This document shows positions 7,130 through 15,323 of a stretch of DNA of 38,249 nt, piece by piece. Source of the DNA: Planctomycetaceae bacterium (GTDB lineage Bacteria > Planctomycetota > SZUA-567). The first letter of the stretch is position 1. The number at the start of each line of letters is the position of its first letter. A program made the translations under genes and the position numbers. The stretch spans positions 1 through 38,249 of the forward strand of contig JAJPXZ010000097.1 in the NCBI GenBank assembly GCA_021205245.1, read 5' to 3'. The notes beneath the pieces are model-generated. The model saw only the letters and a list, made by a program, of their open reading frames with translations, was not told where the DNA came from and did no database searches.

Positions 7130-7804
7130 CTAGCCCTTTATCCCATAGACGCCGACCTGGCCGTAGGCGTACCAGAATATCTCCGCAACGCCGAAGCCGC
7201 AGTCGCGGAGCAGCGTCAGGTGGTCCTGGGCGGTGATGGGCAGGAACTCCTCCCCATAGCGCGCCACATGCGAAGCCGCCTTGTCGGCCGGTTTGCCGGA
7301 CGCGACCTGGAAATCCCGCCACCGCGCCAGGGCGATATCCAGACCGCGACTCGTGAACGGCGCGACGTGCTCGGTGGTGACAAACAGGCCGCCCGGTTTG
7401 AGCATGCGGGCAATGTTTTGCACCGCGCGCTTGCGCCCTTCGGGTTGCAGATAGTGGTGCGACAGGACGGCGGTAGCGATGTCGAAATAGTCGTCCGGAT
7501 AATCGGCGTCTTCCGAGGTCGTCTGGCGGATGTCCGCAATCGCCCCGTTCCCGGCCAGCCGCTCCCGCGCGACGGCGAGAAAATCGGGGTCGGGATCAAA
7601 CAGCGACAACTGAACGCCCGGAAATGCCTCGGTGATTTCGGCCGCGAATTTGCCTGTGCCCGTCCCCGCATCCAGCCAGCGCTCAGGCGTGACGCCGCTG
7701 TGGGCGACGAGGTCGAGGATATGACGGTGGAACTCCTCGTAGAGGGGAACGGTTTTCAAGACGCCCCTGTCGTAATCCGACGGCGCGTTGGTGGGTTTAC
7801 CCAT
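7130..7804 (-). CDS. SAM-dependent class I methyltransferase
   Basis: A 224-aa Rossmann-type methyltransferase. Motif I is LDAGTGTGKFA (about 44-54); an acidic residue follows in SLFDPDPDFL, and LSHHYLQPEGRKRAV plus MLKPGGLFVTTEHV are motif-IV/V-like strands. Start is the ATG at 7804 with GGAAAGG upstream. It lies 26 bases downstream of the small Cys-rich gene, sharing its promoter at 8023-8051. The substrate is not evident. It ends with TAG, one of several ordinary uses of that stop here. Confidence 0.85.
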   Translation of the reverse strand: MGKPTNAPSDYDRGVLKTVPLYEEFHRHILDLVAHSGVTPERWLDAGTGTGKFAAEITEAFPGVQLSLFDPDPDFLAVARERLAGNGAIADIRQTTSEDADYPDDYFDIATAVLSHHYLQPEGRKRAVQNIARMLKPGGLFVTTEHVAPFTSRGLDIALARWRDFQVASGKPADKAASHVARYGEEFLPITAQDHLTLLRDCGFGVAEIFWYAYGQVGVYGIKG

Positions 7805-7830
7805 GGGTGTTGACCTTTCCGATTGTTTGT

Positions 7831-7986
7831 TTACATTCCCGCTTTGACATAACACTGCGGCAACTGCTTTTGCGGCAAGTGGTAGGCTATGCACTGGCAA
7901 CACACGCCGGGACGGGCGCACGAGGGGTGCGGGCAGGTACAGCCTTGGTTCTTTTCGGCGTTGGGGCAGGGCTGGGTTTGGGCCAT
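7831..7986 (-). CDS. 51-aa cysteine-rich protein, DUF6485-like
   Basis: This short gene has ATG at 7986 with GGAG upstream and a TAA at 7831. Its 51 residues contain eight Cys (7, 16, 18, 23, 29, 30, 32, 45) in the order CPNAEKNQGCTC, CARPGVCCQC, then IAYH and LPQC. The pattern of N-terminal EKN, paired CxC, CCxC and YH resembles the DUF6485 small proteins of anaerobes, thought to bind metal. It is first in a two-gene unit with the methyltransferase and has a clear promoter. Function is unknown; the family assignment is from memory of the motif. Confidence 0.72.
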   Translation of the reverse strand: MAQTQPCPNAEKNQGCTCPHPSCARPGVCCQCIAYHLPQKQLPQCYVKAGM

Positions 7987-8022
7987 GGTTGTCTCCTTGC
8001 GTTGTGGGTAGCGGTAGACACG

Positions 8023-8051
8023 ATGGTAAAGGACCGGGAGGCCGACGTCAA
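8023..8051 (-). promoter_or_regulatory. Sigma70 promoter for the Cys-rich protein/methyltransferase unit
   Basis: On the minus strand TTGACG (8046-8051) and TACCAT (8023-8028) are 17 bases apart, with the start codon about 37 bases below the -10. Confidence 0.65.
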
Positions 8052-8077
8052 CTCGCGCCCTTCCGAAAAAAAACCGC

Positions 8078-8106
8078 TTGACCGGAACGGATTATTTGTC
8101 GATACT
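8078..8106 (+). promoter_or_regulatory. Promoter of rpsU with structured leader
   Basis: TTGACC (8078-8083) and GATACT (8101-8106), 17-base spacer, diverge from the promoter at 8023-8051. The leader holds a GC-rich hairpin at 8134-8150 (GCCGGG/CCCGGC), which may serve in translational control. Confidence 0.5.
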
Positions 8107-8175
8107 ATGTAGCCTGTTTTTTTATGCGGTTTAGCCGGGGTAATCCCGGCCCAGATAAGCGGTACCCGAAAGGGG

Positions 8176-8451
8176 GTGAGATACCTGATTCGTTTAGAGC
8201 TTAAGCCCAATGAAAGCCTGGACAAGGCCCTCCGCCGTTTCAAGAAGGTCTGTGACCGTGAAGGCTTGACCCGCGACATGCGCAAGCACTCGTACTACGA
8301 AAAGCCGTCCGAGAAGAACAAGCGCAAGGATCGCGAACGCGAGAAAGAGCGCGCCAAAGCCATCCGCGTGGCCGAAAAGAAGAAGACAAAGGCCCGCAAG
8401 GCGCGTGCGAAATCCCTCAAAAAGCTGGCTTCCACCGCCGCAGCGCGGTAG
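8176..8451 (+). CDS. rpsU: 30S ribosomal protein bS21
   Basis: A 91-aa bS21. It carries the family core: RLELKPNESLDKALRRFKKV, then a CDREGL segment and YYEKPSEK. The tail from residue 50 is unusually long and Lys/Arg/Ala-rich, about 20 residues beyond the E. coli protein. The start is GTG at 8176 with AAAGGGG immediately upstream. It has its own promoter and terminator. bS21 sits near the anti-Shine-Dalgarno region of the 30S subunit and supports initiation. Confidence 0.93.
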   Translation: MRYLIRLELKPNESLDKALRRFKKVCDREGLTRDMRKHSYYEKPSEKNKRKDREREKERAKAIRVAEKKKTKARKARAKSLKKLASTAAAR

Positions 8452-8477
8452 GTGGCAACTGGTTGACGGAACACCCG

Positions 8478-8504
8478 ACCCCGCCGTTCACGGTGGGGTT
8501 TTTT
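8478..8504 (+). terminator. Rho-independent terminator of rpsU
   Basis: ACCCCGCCG and CGGTGGGGT form a 9-bp stem (one G-T pair, loop TTCA) followed by six T. Confidence 0.85.
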
Positions 8505-8683
8505 GTTGTCCTTCATTTGTTTTGCGTGAATGCTGAAGAGCGTTGCATAAGCGCCGACCGCATGCGTTTGGTCTTGTCCACTTGTTCCGCTGGTGGAGGT
8601 CGGACGCCGTGGTGATGTGGACGGGGTGTACAAGACACTGGACAGACCGCATCAATAACCGCCCGGCCCTGTCCTGACCGTTC

Positions 8684-8712
8684 TTGACTTATCGCTCGTA
8701 AGCGCGTATCGT
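8684..8712 (+). promoter_or_regulatory. Sigma70 promoter for the 818-aa protein
   Basis: TTGACT (8684-8689) and TATCGT (8707-8712) are 17 bases apart, about 105 bases before the start codon. The rest of 8505-8818 shows nothing recognisable. Confidence 0.55.
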
Positions 8713-8818
8713 TTCAACTGCGCACCGGTTTGCAGACACAGCACACACTTATGGGTAAAATTCCACCGGCAACGGCCCGCCCGCGCGGCTGGGTCGGTTG
8801 TTACGGTAAAGGCGGCTT

Positions 8819-11275
8819 ATGGCGAGTTATCTCGACCAAATCCCCAAACAGTTGGGGGCCAGGCGCAAGGCCTTCCGGGCCGCGCGCGACAATCCCGCGC
8901 TCCTCCCCTCGTGCTGGGCTATTGTCCGCTCCATCGCCAATAACATGTACGATTATATGCGGAACTCCGTCATCGGCGGCTGCACCTTTCCGGATCGCCC
9001 CATCTACCTGTCAAACGACGACGCGGCTTTTCTCAATTTCGGCGCGACGCCGTCGCTCCTGATGGCCGACGCCGCCTGGCAGGAGGCTGAGGCAGCCGGT
9101 CAGCCTCCGCCCGATTCCGAACGACCGCGCCCGAACGATGAAGAGACGGCGGCCCGGGTGCGTCGACAATTGGCCGGCGTCGCCCGGACCTATGGACTCG
9201 ACCATCCCATTACCCGCGTCTACAACCTTGAACCATGGCTTCAGGACATGTACCGGGATCGCCTCGACGTCGACTTCGCCGAGGATTTGCAGCGGCAAAT
9301 CGACGCCCTCAACGATTTTATGGACAGCGTGCCGAAGTCCATCGCCGCCACCGGCCTCGACGCCAGAATGGCCAAGGGCGTGATGGACGCGTTCAACCTG
9401 TTCAAGACCATCACCGGCTCGTCGCATCAACTCGACCGCGAGAAGATGAGCTTTGTCGACCGCCGCTCCTACGTGAACACCATCCAGAAGATCGAATTGA
9501 TTATGGATAAGGCCGACCAGTTACTCGGGTCGGCGGTGGCGGGCAGGTCGGTGGTGCGGGAAAACTTCGCCTTGTGGAAGGATGCGAACTACGAGATGAT
9601 GGCCCTCACCCGCAAATTGCGGGTGTTGTGGGCCGGCACCAGCCTGGACGACCGCATCCAGGAATTGGCCGACCTCCTTGGCGCAATCCAGAAAACGATG
9701 AACCGCTGCACCGAAGAGTCACGCACGCCCATGCCGCAACTGCCGGTTCTGCGCGCCGATGACGAAAACCCGGATCCAATCACCCGCGCCGACATCGTCG
9801 GGGCCTTCCACGCCGTCACCCTCTACGACATGATTGCGGGCGGAAACGCCACCCTGAAGGTGCGCGAGATTCGCAAATTCGGCCCCTTGGCGGTGGTGGT
9901 GACCCCAGGCAATGGCCAGCCGCGCTATTGTTCCGAAGTCCGCCGCCTCGGCCAGGACGACGAGGATCCGCGCAAGCGCAAGGACACCCAGCCGAACGAG
10001 CGCGAAAACGACGTCGATCGCCGCATACGTTATCCCTTGAACTGCCTGGTCGTGCCGGTAAATGCGCCCCGGGAAACCTTCAGGACCGATTTGGCCGACG
10101 GCTGGCTCGAATACAATCAGGCGGCGTTTCCGGTCCAGTACAAGGAATTCCTCGAACTGGCGAAATCCGCCGCCCCGACGGTGTTCCAGCCGCCCGAAGA
10201 CAAGACGTCGAAGGATCTCCCCGCCACCTACGCCCGGCAGATGCTGGGACGCCTGGTCGCGTGGTTTGTCGAATGGTCCCATACCGGCAAAGCGCCATCG
10301 GACGAGGAGGCCCCAGGATTCGACCTGTTCAAGGAGATGGTCCTGTCGAGGCTCAGGCCGGATGATTTCCTCCTCCCCGCCCGGTACCGGCCGCTGGTGG
10401 AGTTGTACTCCGAAGCGGGTGCACGCCGCCGGGGCGAAATGTGGAAGCGATACCTCGGCCCCCGTTACGCCCTCGACCGGCAACTGGTGGCGGTGAGCGT
10501 GCTCATGAAGGACTGGAACGCGCTCCGGAATTACCTCAAGTTCCTCCCGATCTCCCAGACCAAGGGCGATACCAACCTGCACAACGGCTTTAACAAGGTT
10601 GGCGACAACGCCGACCCGTTTGCGGAAAGCAAAGCTATCAGCTTTTTCCAGAAATTCCTGACCGAGCAGCCCGACCTCAAGAGCGCCATGGTCTCTGTCG
10701 AGAGTCAGGTGTCTATCGAGATTGAAACGCTTCGCAGCCAGTCGGAAAGCCTGGGGCGGGTGTTCCAATACGACCAGGCGTCCGAAACGATGCTCAGGCA
10801 GCAGGCTTCGCGGATTCAGGAGAAACGCCTCGCCGCCAACGCCCATATCGACCACTACCTCACCGGCCTCCTCTACGCCCTGGACGGCAACCTCGAAGCG
10901 GCGGAAAACGCGCTGTCGATGTGCCTGACGCCAAAAGACAGGCAGGGAAAGGCCACTCCTGCCGAGCTTGCCCTGGAGCAGGTTGGTGATGAGGCGGGGG
11001 AGGAGTGGTTTGATGCCAATCTCAAGTCCCGCGAAGGCAAATTCGAAAAACGCCTGGTTCCGGGCGAGGACGGGCAGGGCACAGCCACCTATGAGATGGT
11101 GTACTATAATTTAGGTATTGTATACTTGAAAATGAAGCGATACATAGAGGCGCGCATGGCCTTCAAGGCGCTTCGCGACGACGCGGACCACGAGACATCG
11201 TATCTATATCTGCAGTGGGCCGAAGCGCACGCGGCGACAGCGGCGGAACAGATGACCGCGGCGGCGACGGAGTAA
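8819..11275 (+). CDS. Large uncharacterised protein with C-terminal TPR-like region
   Basis: An 818-aa protein that I do not recognise. It has no signal peptide or membrane helix and is rich in charged helices throughout. Visible features are a helical N-terminal half with long amphipathic stretches (130-300), an Arg/Lys/Asp-rich low-complexity stretch near 385-400 (DPRKRKDTQPNEREN), and a TPR-like C-terminus (YYNLGIVYLKMKRYIEARMAF, about 760-781). A further repeat-like helix near 690-710 (GLLYALDGNLEAAENAL) also looks TPR-like. ATG at 8819 has AAAGG upstream. It is monocistronic, ahead of the rnf promoter. A cytoplasmic scaffold role is plausible but unproven. Confidence 0.75.
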   Translation: MASYLDQIPKQLGARRKAFRAARDNPALLPSCWAIVRSIANNMYDYMRNSVIGGCTFPDRPIYLSNDDAAFLNFGATPSLLMADAAWQEAEAAGQPPPDSERPRPNDEETAARVRRQLAGVARTYGLDHPITRVYNLEPWLQDMYRDRLDVDFAEDLQRQIDALNDFMDSVPKSIAATGLDARMAKGVMDAFNLFKTITGSSHQLDREKMSFVDRRSYVNTIQKIELIMDKADQLLGSAVAGRSVVRENFALWKDANYEMMALTRKLRVLWAGTSLDDRIQELADLLGAIQKTMNRCTEESRTPMPQLPVLRADDENPDPITRADIVGAFHAVTLYDMIAGGNATLKVREIRKFGPLAVVVTPGNGQPRYCSEVRRLGQDDEDPRKRKDTQPNERENDVDRRIRYPLNCLVVPVNAPRETFRTDLADGWLEYNQAAFPVQYKEFLELAKSAAPTVFQPPEDKTSKDLPATYARQMLGRLVAWFVEWSHTGKAPSDEEAPGFDLFKEMVLSRLRPDDFLLPARYRPLVELYSEAGARRRGEMWKRYLGPRYALDRQLVAVSVLMKDWNALRNYLKFLPISQTKGDTNLHNGFNKVGDNADPFAESKAISFFQKFLTEQPDLKSAMVSVESQVSIEIETLRSQSESLGRVFQYDQASETMLRQQASRIQEKRLAANAHIDHYLTGLLYALDGNLEAAENALSMCLTPKDRQGKATPAELALEQVGDEAGEEWFDANLKSREGKFEKRLVPGEDGQGTATYEMVYYNLGIVYLKMKRYIEARMAFKALRDDADHETSYLYLQWAEAHAATAAEQMTAAATE

Positions 11276-11369
11276 AATTTCCTCCCTGGCAAAAAAGCCT
11301 TTTTTCCTTATTTACCAGCCGGTTTGAACGATCCCAATTTTTCACGGGGGGGCAATTCCGCAATTTGTA

Positions 11370-11398
11370 TTGACGCCCCGGGTGTAATTGGATAAATT
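11370..11398 (+). promoter_or_regulatory. Promoter of the rnf operon
   Basis: TTGACG (11370-11375) and TAAATT (11393-11398), 17-base spacer, 245 bases before rnfE. The long gap is the structured leader described next. Confidence 0.5.
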
Positions 11399-11404
11399 CC
11401 TGTT

Positions 11405-11601
11405 TCCGTATTGATTCGGGCAGGAATCGCGGTACGGGTCAAGGAACCTCTCAATCGTGGAGGTTGCCTTCCGACTACTTTCAACCTTTTTGGGATGATG
11501 CTTACCGGGGTTTGGACGTCTCGCCGTCGCATCGCTGCTTTACGCGGCGAAGGCGAGGGCTACATCACCGGTGGCCGCCTGAATTGGGGCGGGATTTTTT
11601 T
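11405..11601 (+). promoter_or_regulatory. Structured 5' leader of the rnf operon (riboswitch/attenuator candidate)
   Basis: About 200 nt without a convincing ORF. Hairpins by eye: 11441-11450 with 11460-11470 (AAGGAACCTC, one bulge), 11521-11530 with 11544-11556 (TCGCCGTCGC against GCGGC-GAA-GGCGA), and a possible 11430-11434 with 11503-11507. A closing helix pairs 11414-11421 with 11577-11584, eight pairs including one G-U. Its 3' strand overlaps the 5' arm of the terminal hairpin 11575-11592, which runs into T7 (11595-11601). Such mutually exclusive pairing is typical of riboswitch or attenuator control. I recognise no known class. A free RNA is the alternative. Confidence 0.45.
11575..11601 (+). 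terminator. Terminator-like hairpin in the rnf leader
   Basis: CCGCC (11575-11579) pairs with GGCGG (11588-11592), followed after two bases by seven T. It lies about 40 bases before rnfE, so it would act as an attenuator. Confidence 0.45.
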
Positions 11602-11642
11602 ATTGACGGTGCAGCGGGTCAACGCTTCCAGAGGACGAAACC

Positions 11643-12245
11643 ATGAATCTCAGTAAAGAGTTCTTCAAGGGCATTTTCAAGGAAAATCCCGTATTTGTGC
11701 TGGTTCTCGGCTTGTGTCCCACCCTCGCCGTCACCACCTCGGTGGAAAAGGCGATAGGAATGGGCCTGGCCTCAACCTTCGTCCTGGTCTGTTCCAACGT
11801 CATCATCTCGCTCATCAAGAAGGTAGTGCCGGACGAGGTGCGCATCCCCATTTTCATCGTGGTCATCGCCACCTTCGTTACCCTGGTCAGGATGATCATG
11901 TCGGCCTATTTCCCGGCCCTCAAGGCGTCCTTGGGCATCTTCCTGCCGCTCATCGTCGTGAACTGCATTATCCTTGGCCGCGCCGAGGCGTTTGCGTCGA
12001 AGTCCAATCCCTTTGCCTCCCTTATCGACGGGCTTGGCATGGGTATCGGTTTTACCCTGGCCTTGACCCTGCTTGGCGCTATCCGCGAAATTCTCGGGTC
12101 CGGCGCGCTCATGGGCATTCCGTTCGGGGAAGGGCTTGGCAGCTATACTCAGACACTGTTTATTCTCGCTCCGGGCGGCTTCCTCACTCTGGGTCTGCTG
12201 ATGGGCTTTTTCAACTACCTGGCCATCAGGAAGAAAAATCGCTAA
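11643..12245 (+). CDS. rnfE: Rnf electron transport complex subunit E
   Basis: A 200-aa integral membrane protein with six hydrophobic segments, matching RnfE: FKENPVFVLVLGLCPTLAVT near the N-terminus, then NCIILGRAEAFASKSNP and GIGFTLALTLLGAIREILGSG. RnfE pairs with RnfA in the membrane core of the Rnf ion-pumping ferredoxin:NAD oxidoreductase; the two are paralogues with opposed topology and share an intramembrane iron centre. The Cys near 25 and in NCIIL (about residue 104) fit the ligands of that centre. First gene of the operon, GAGG ribosome site upstream. Confidence 0.93.
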   Translation: MNLSKEFFKGIFKENPVFVLVLGLCPTLAVTTSVEKAIGMGLASTFVLVCSNVIISLIKKVVPDEVRIPIFIVVIATFVTLVRMIMSAYFPALKASLGIFLPLIVVNCIILGRAEAFASKSNPFASLIDGLGMGIGFTLALTLLGAIREILGSGALMGIPFGEGLGSYTQTLFILAPGGFLTLGLLMGFFNYLAIRKKNR

Positions 12246-12310
12246 CCGGCCCACAGCACTTACGGCCACTACCTGTCACTCCCACTTCAACCAACATGGA
12301 GTTCTAGGCT

Positions 12311-12907
12311 ATGCAGGACTATTTCACGCTCATGTTCGGGATGATTTTCGTCCAGAATTTCGTCCTTAACCAGTTCCTGGGCATCTGCCCCTTCATCGGC
12401 GTGTCGAAAAAGCGCGACTCGGCCATCGGCATGGGCATGGCGGTCATTTTCGTCATGGGCCTTGCCTGCTTCTCCACCATGCTTATCTATAAAATGGTGC
12501 TGATCCCCTACGGTCTCGACCAATACCTGGATATCATCAGCTTTATCCTGATTATCGCCGCGCTGGTGCAGTTTGTGGAAATCGTCATGAAGAAGGCCGC
12601 CCCCGACCTCTACCAGGCCCTGGGCATCTACCTTCCCCTCATCTCGACCAACTGCGCCGTCCTCGGCTCCACCCAGATGCGCATGACCGATTACGCGGCC
12701 CTGTCGCTCCCCGACGCCCTGGCGCACAATACCGCCCTCGGCATCTTCGGCGGCATCGGCTTTACCCTCGCCCTGTTCCTTATGGCCACTATCCGCGAAC
12801 GGCTTGAGCAGGCTCCGGTTCCGCCGGCTCTCAAGGGCATTCCCATCGCCTTTCTCGCCGCCGCCGGCATGGCCTTGTCGTTCTTCGGATTTACCGGCAT
12901 TGTTTAA
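12311..12907 (+). CDS. rnfA: Rnf electron transport complex subunit A
   Basis: A 198-aa six-helix membrane protein. NFVLNQFLGICPFIGVSKK, STNCAVLGS and GIGFTLALFLMATIRERL are the RnfA hallmarks. Cys25 and the Cys of TNCAVLG are the candidate iron ligands shared with RnfE. GGAG lies 10 bases before the ATG. It follows rnfE by 65 bases and continues the operon; RnfA helps form the ion-translocating core. Confidence 0.94.
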   Translation: MQDYFTLMFGMIFVQNFVLNQFLGICPFIGVSKKRDSAIGMGMAVIFVMGLACFSTMLIYKMVLIPYGLDQYLDIISFILIIAALVQFVEIVMKKAAPDLYQALGIYLPLISTNCAVLGSTQMRMTDYAALSLPDALAHNTALGIFGGIGFTLALFLMATIRERLEQAPVPPALKGIPIAFLAAAGMALSFFGFTGIV

Positions 12908-12995
12908 GTGGTACGTACTCTGTATAGCGTGTTGAACCCATAACTCGTCACAACTTTTCAATAGACCCTGCTTCGCCCAAGAAGAGAGGAACCAC

Positions 12996-13889
12996 ATGAC
13001 AGCCTTCATCGCCATGGCAATCCTCGGCGCGTTCCTGGCGCTGGTTTTGGCGGTGGCTTCCCGGCGCTTCGCCGTCGAGACCAACCCGCTGGTGGGACAG
13101 ATCAACGGCGCTCTCCCCGGCGCCAACTGCGGCGGCTGCGGTTACGCCGGCTGCATGAACTACGCCGAGGCCGTCGCGCTCAAGGGAGCCGACCCAACCT
13201 TGTGCGCCCCCGGCGGCGTCAAGACCGGCATGGAAATCGCCCGTATCCTCGGCGTGGAAGTGTCCAACAAGGCCCGCTCCGTTGCCCATTGCCACTGCCA
13301 GCACGAAAACGTCAAGACGGTCGCCATTTACTCCGGCATCCAGACCTGTCGCGGCGCGTCCCTGCAGGGCCTTGGCGGCGGCTGGCTCGATTGCCGCTAC
13401 GGTTGCCTCGGCTACGGCGATTGTAAGAACGCCTGCCCCTTCGGCGCGATAACCATGGGCCCGGACAAGCGCCCCGTCGTCGACGAGGACAAGTGCACCG
13501 GCTGCCAGAAATGCTCGGTCGCCTGCCCGCGCGCGCTCATGGCCGTCACCCCCATCGACAAGCACGTCCACGTCCTTTGCCACAACCGGGACAAGGGCGC
13601 GATGGCCAACAAGATCTGCGCCCATGCCTGCATCGCCTGCAAGAAGTGCGAAAAGGAATGCCCGGTCGACGCCATCCACGTCAACAATCTCCTGGCCGAA
13701 ATCGACTACGACAAGTGCATCAGTTGCGGCAAGTGCGTCAAGGTTTGTCCGCACCAGGTCATCATCACCCTTCGCGACAAGCGGCGCGGCAAAAAGACCT
13801 GGCCCGACGCCAAGAACACCATCCCGGGAGAAACGCTCACGGAAGGCCGTTCCGACGATTATTCGACCAAGGGTCCGTCCGTCAGCTAA
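12996..13889 (+). CDS. rnfB: Rnf electron transport complex subunit B (polyferredoxin)
   Basis: A 297-aa protein with one N-terminal membrane helix (3-22). The Fe-S segment CGGCGYAGC (47-55) with a downstream Cys is the RnfB-specific cluster. A middle domain with CRYGCLGYGDCKNACPFGAI follows, then ferredoxin-type motifs CTGCQKCSVACP, CIACKKCEKECP and CISCGKCVKVCP. RnfB accepts electrons from reduced ferredoxin and feeds the membrane chain. The C-terminal 35 residues are basic and Ser/Thr-rich. GAGAGGA precedes the ATG. Confidence 0.94.
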   Translation: MTAFIAMAILGAFLALVLAVASRRFAVETNPLVGQINGALPGANCGGCGYAGCMNYAEAVALKGADPTLCAPGGVKTGMEIARILGVEVSNKARSVAHCHCQHENVKTVAIYSGIQTCRGASLQGLGGGWLDCRYGCLGYGDCKNACPFGAITMGPDKRPVVDEDKCTGCQKCSVACPRALMAVTPIDKHVHVLCHNRDKGAMANKICAHACIACKKCEKECPVDAIHVNNLLAEIDYDKCISCGKCVKVCPHQVIITLRDKRRGKKTWPDAKNTIPGETLTEGRSDDYSTKGPSVS

Positions 13890-13936
13890 CCGTCATTGTT
13901 TCGCGTCTGACGACGACCGATCACAGGAGTTAGAGA

Positions 13937-15274
13937 ATGTCCAGCCACAAGCACCTCTTCAATGGCGGCTGCCATCCGCCGGAAAACAAGGACGCCACCA
14001 AGGACCTCGAGTCCCGTCCCGCCGCGGCCCCGGCGTTCGTGGCGGTGTCGTTCTCCCAGCATATTGGCAAGCCGTCCACCCCGCTCGTCAAGGTCGGGGA
14101 GCGCGTCCTCCGGGGCCAGCGCATCGCCGATAACCAGGGCTTTGTCTCCGCCCCGGCCCACGCCAGTGTTTCCGGCACGGCCAAGGGCGTGGTGCAGCTC
14201 CGCCACCCGCTGGGCTTTCTTGTCGACGCCTTGAAAATTGAAAACGACGGCCTGGACGAGTGGCATCCCGATGCCAACCAGGACCGCGACATCACCGCCC
14301 TCACCCCGGACGAAATCCGCAAGTATGTCCAGGACGCGGGCATCGTCGGTATGGGCGGGGCGACCTTCCCCACCCACGTCAAGCTTGCGCCCCCGCCGGA
14401 CAAGCCGATGGACACCCTGGTCCTGAACGGCGCCGAGTGCGAACCTTTCCTCACCGCCGATGACCGCCTCATGACCGAGCGCCCGGAAGAGATCCTCCGT
14501 GGCATGGAACTGATGGCCAAGGCGGTGAACGCCAAGACCCTTATCGTCGGCATCGAAGACAACAAGCCGCGCGCCATCAAATCGATGCGCGAAGCGGCGG
14601 ACCGCATCGGTCTGAAGGTCGACGTGCGCGCCCTTCCGGTCATGTATCCGCAGGGTGCTGAAAAACAGCTTATCTACGCCACCACCGGCCGGGTCGTGCC
14701 CGCCGGCGGATTGCCGATGGACGTGGGCGTGCTGGTCCACAACACCGCCTCCGCCTATGCCTGCTACGAGGCCTGCCGCTACAACCGGCCGATTACCGAA
14801 CGTATCGTTACCGTCACCGGCCCGGGCGTGCGCAAGCCCGCCAACCTGTGGGTGCGTATCGGCACGATGGCGAAGGATCTCCTGGACCAGTGCGAATTCG
14901 ACGCCGACGCCACCAAGAAGCTGATCGTCGGCGGCCCGATGATGGGTATGCCCATGCGCGATCTGGAATGGGCGACAACCAAGGGCGGCAACGGCGTTCT
15001 CTGCCTGACCGACCCCTCGGCCTATGTCTACGACCCCTGCATTCGCTGCAGCCGGTGCGTCGACGCCTGCCCGATGGGGCTGCTGCCGTGCACTCTGTCG
15101 AACTACGGCGAAGCCAATTTGTTGGCCGAAGCGGTGGACGTCAATGCGCGCGACTGTATCGAATGCGGCTGCTGCAGCTATGTCTGCCCGTCGAAGCGGC
15201 CCATTGTCCAGTGGGTACGTATGGAAAAGGCCGAAATCAACCGCAAGGCGCAACTGGCTGCGGCCTCGAAATAG
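13937..15274 (+). CDS. rnfC: Rnf electron transport complex subunit C
   Basis: A 445-aa cytoplasmic subunit. HLFNGGCHP near residue 6 is the RnfC entry motif; GGATFPTHVKL and NGAECEPFLTADDRLM belong to the NADH/FMN-binding fold shared with NuoF. Two [4Fe-4S] motifs, CIRCSRCVDACP and CIECGCCSYVCP, lie near the C-terminus. RnfC carries the NADH site of the complex. CAGGAG precedes the ATG. The stop is TAG. It ends about 30 residues after the second cluster, so there is no long RsxC-type tail. Confidence 0.94.
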   Translation: MSSHKHLFNGGCHPPENKDATKDLESRPAAAPAFVAVSFSQHIGKPSTPLVKVGERVLRGQRIADNQGFVSAPAHASVSGTAKGVVQLRHPLGFLVDALKIENDGLDEWHPDANQDRDITALTPDEIRKYVQDAGIVGMGGATFPTHVKLAPPPDKPMDTLVLNGAECEPFLTADDRLMTERPEEILRGMELMAKAVNAKTLIVGIEDNKPRAIKSMREAADRIGLKVDVRALPVMYPQGAEKQLIYATTGRVVPAGGLPMDVGVLVHNTASAYACYEACRYNRPITERIVTVTGPGVRKPANLWVRIGTMAKDLLDQCEFDADATKKLIVGGPMMGMPMRDLEWATTKGGNGVLCLTDPSAYVYDPCIRCSRCVDACPMGLLPCTLSNYGEANLLAEAVDVNARDCIECGCCSYVCPSKRPIVQWVRMEKAEINRKAQLAAASK

Positions 15275-15323
15275 GGCAGGGCCGTCACGGCCCAAAGCCC
15301 CCTCTTGTCGAAGGAACACTGCG

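Noticed and set aside
9719..10855. Minus-strand ORF within the 818-aa gene
   Set aside because: No domain, no start site, and the plus-strand gene has promoter and ribosome site.
11411..11656. ORFs across the rnf leader
   Set aside because: No ribosome site, no domain, and the region is better explained by RNA structure.
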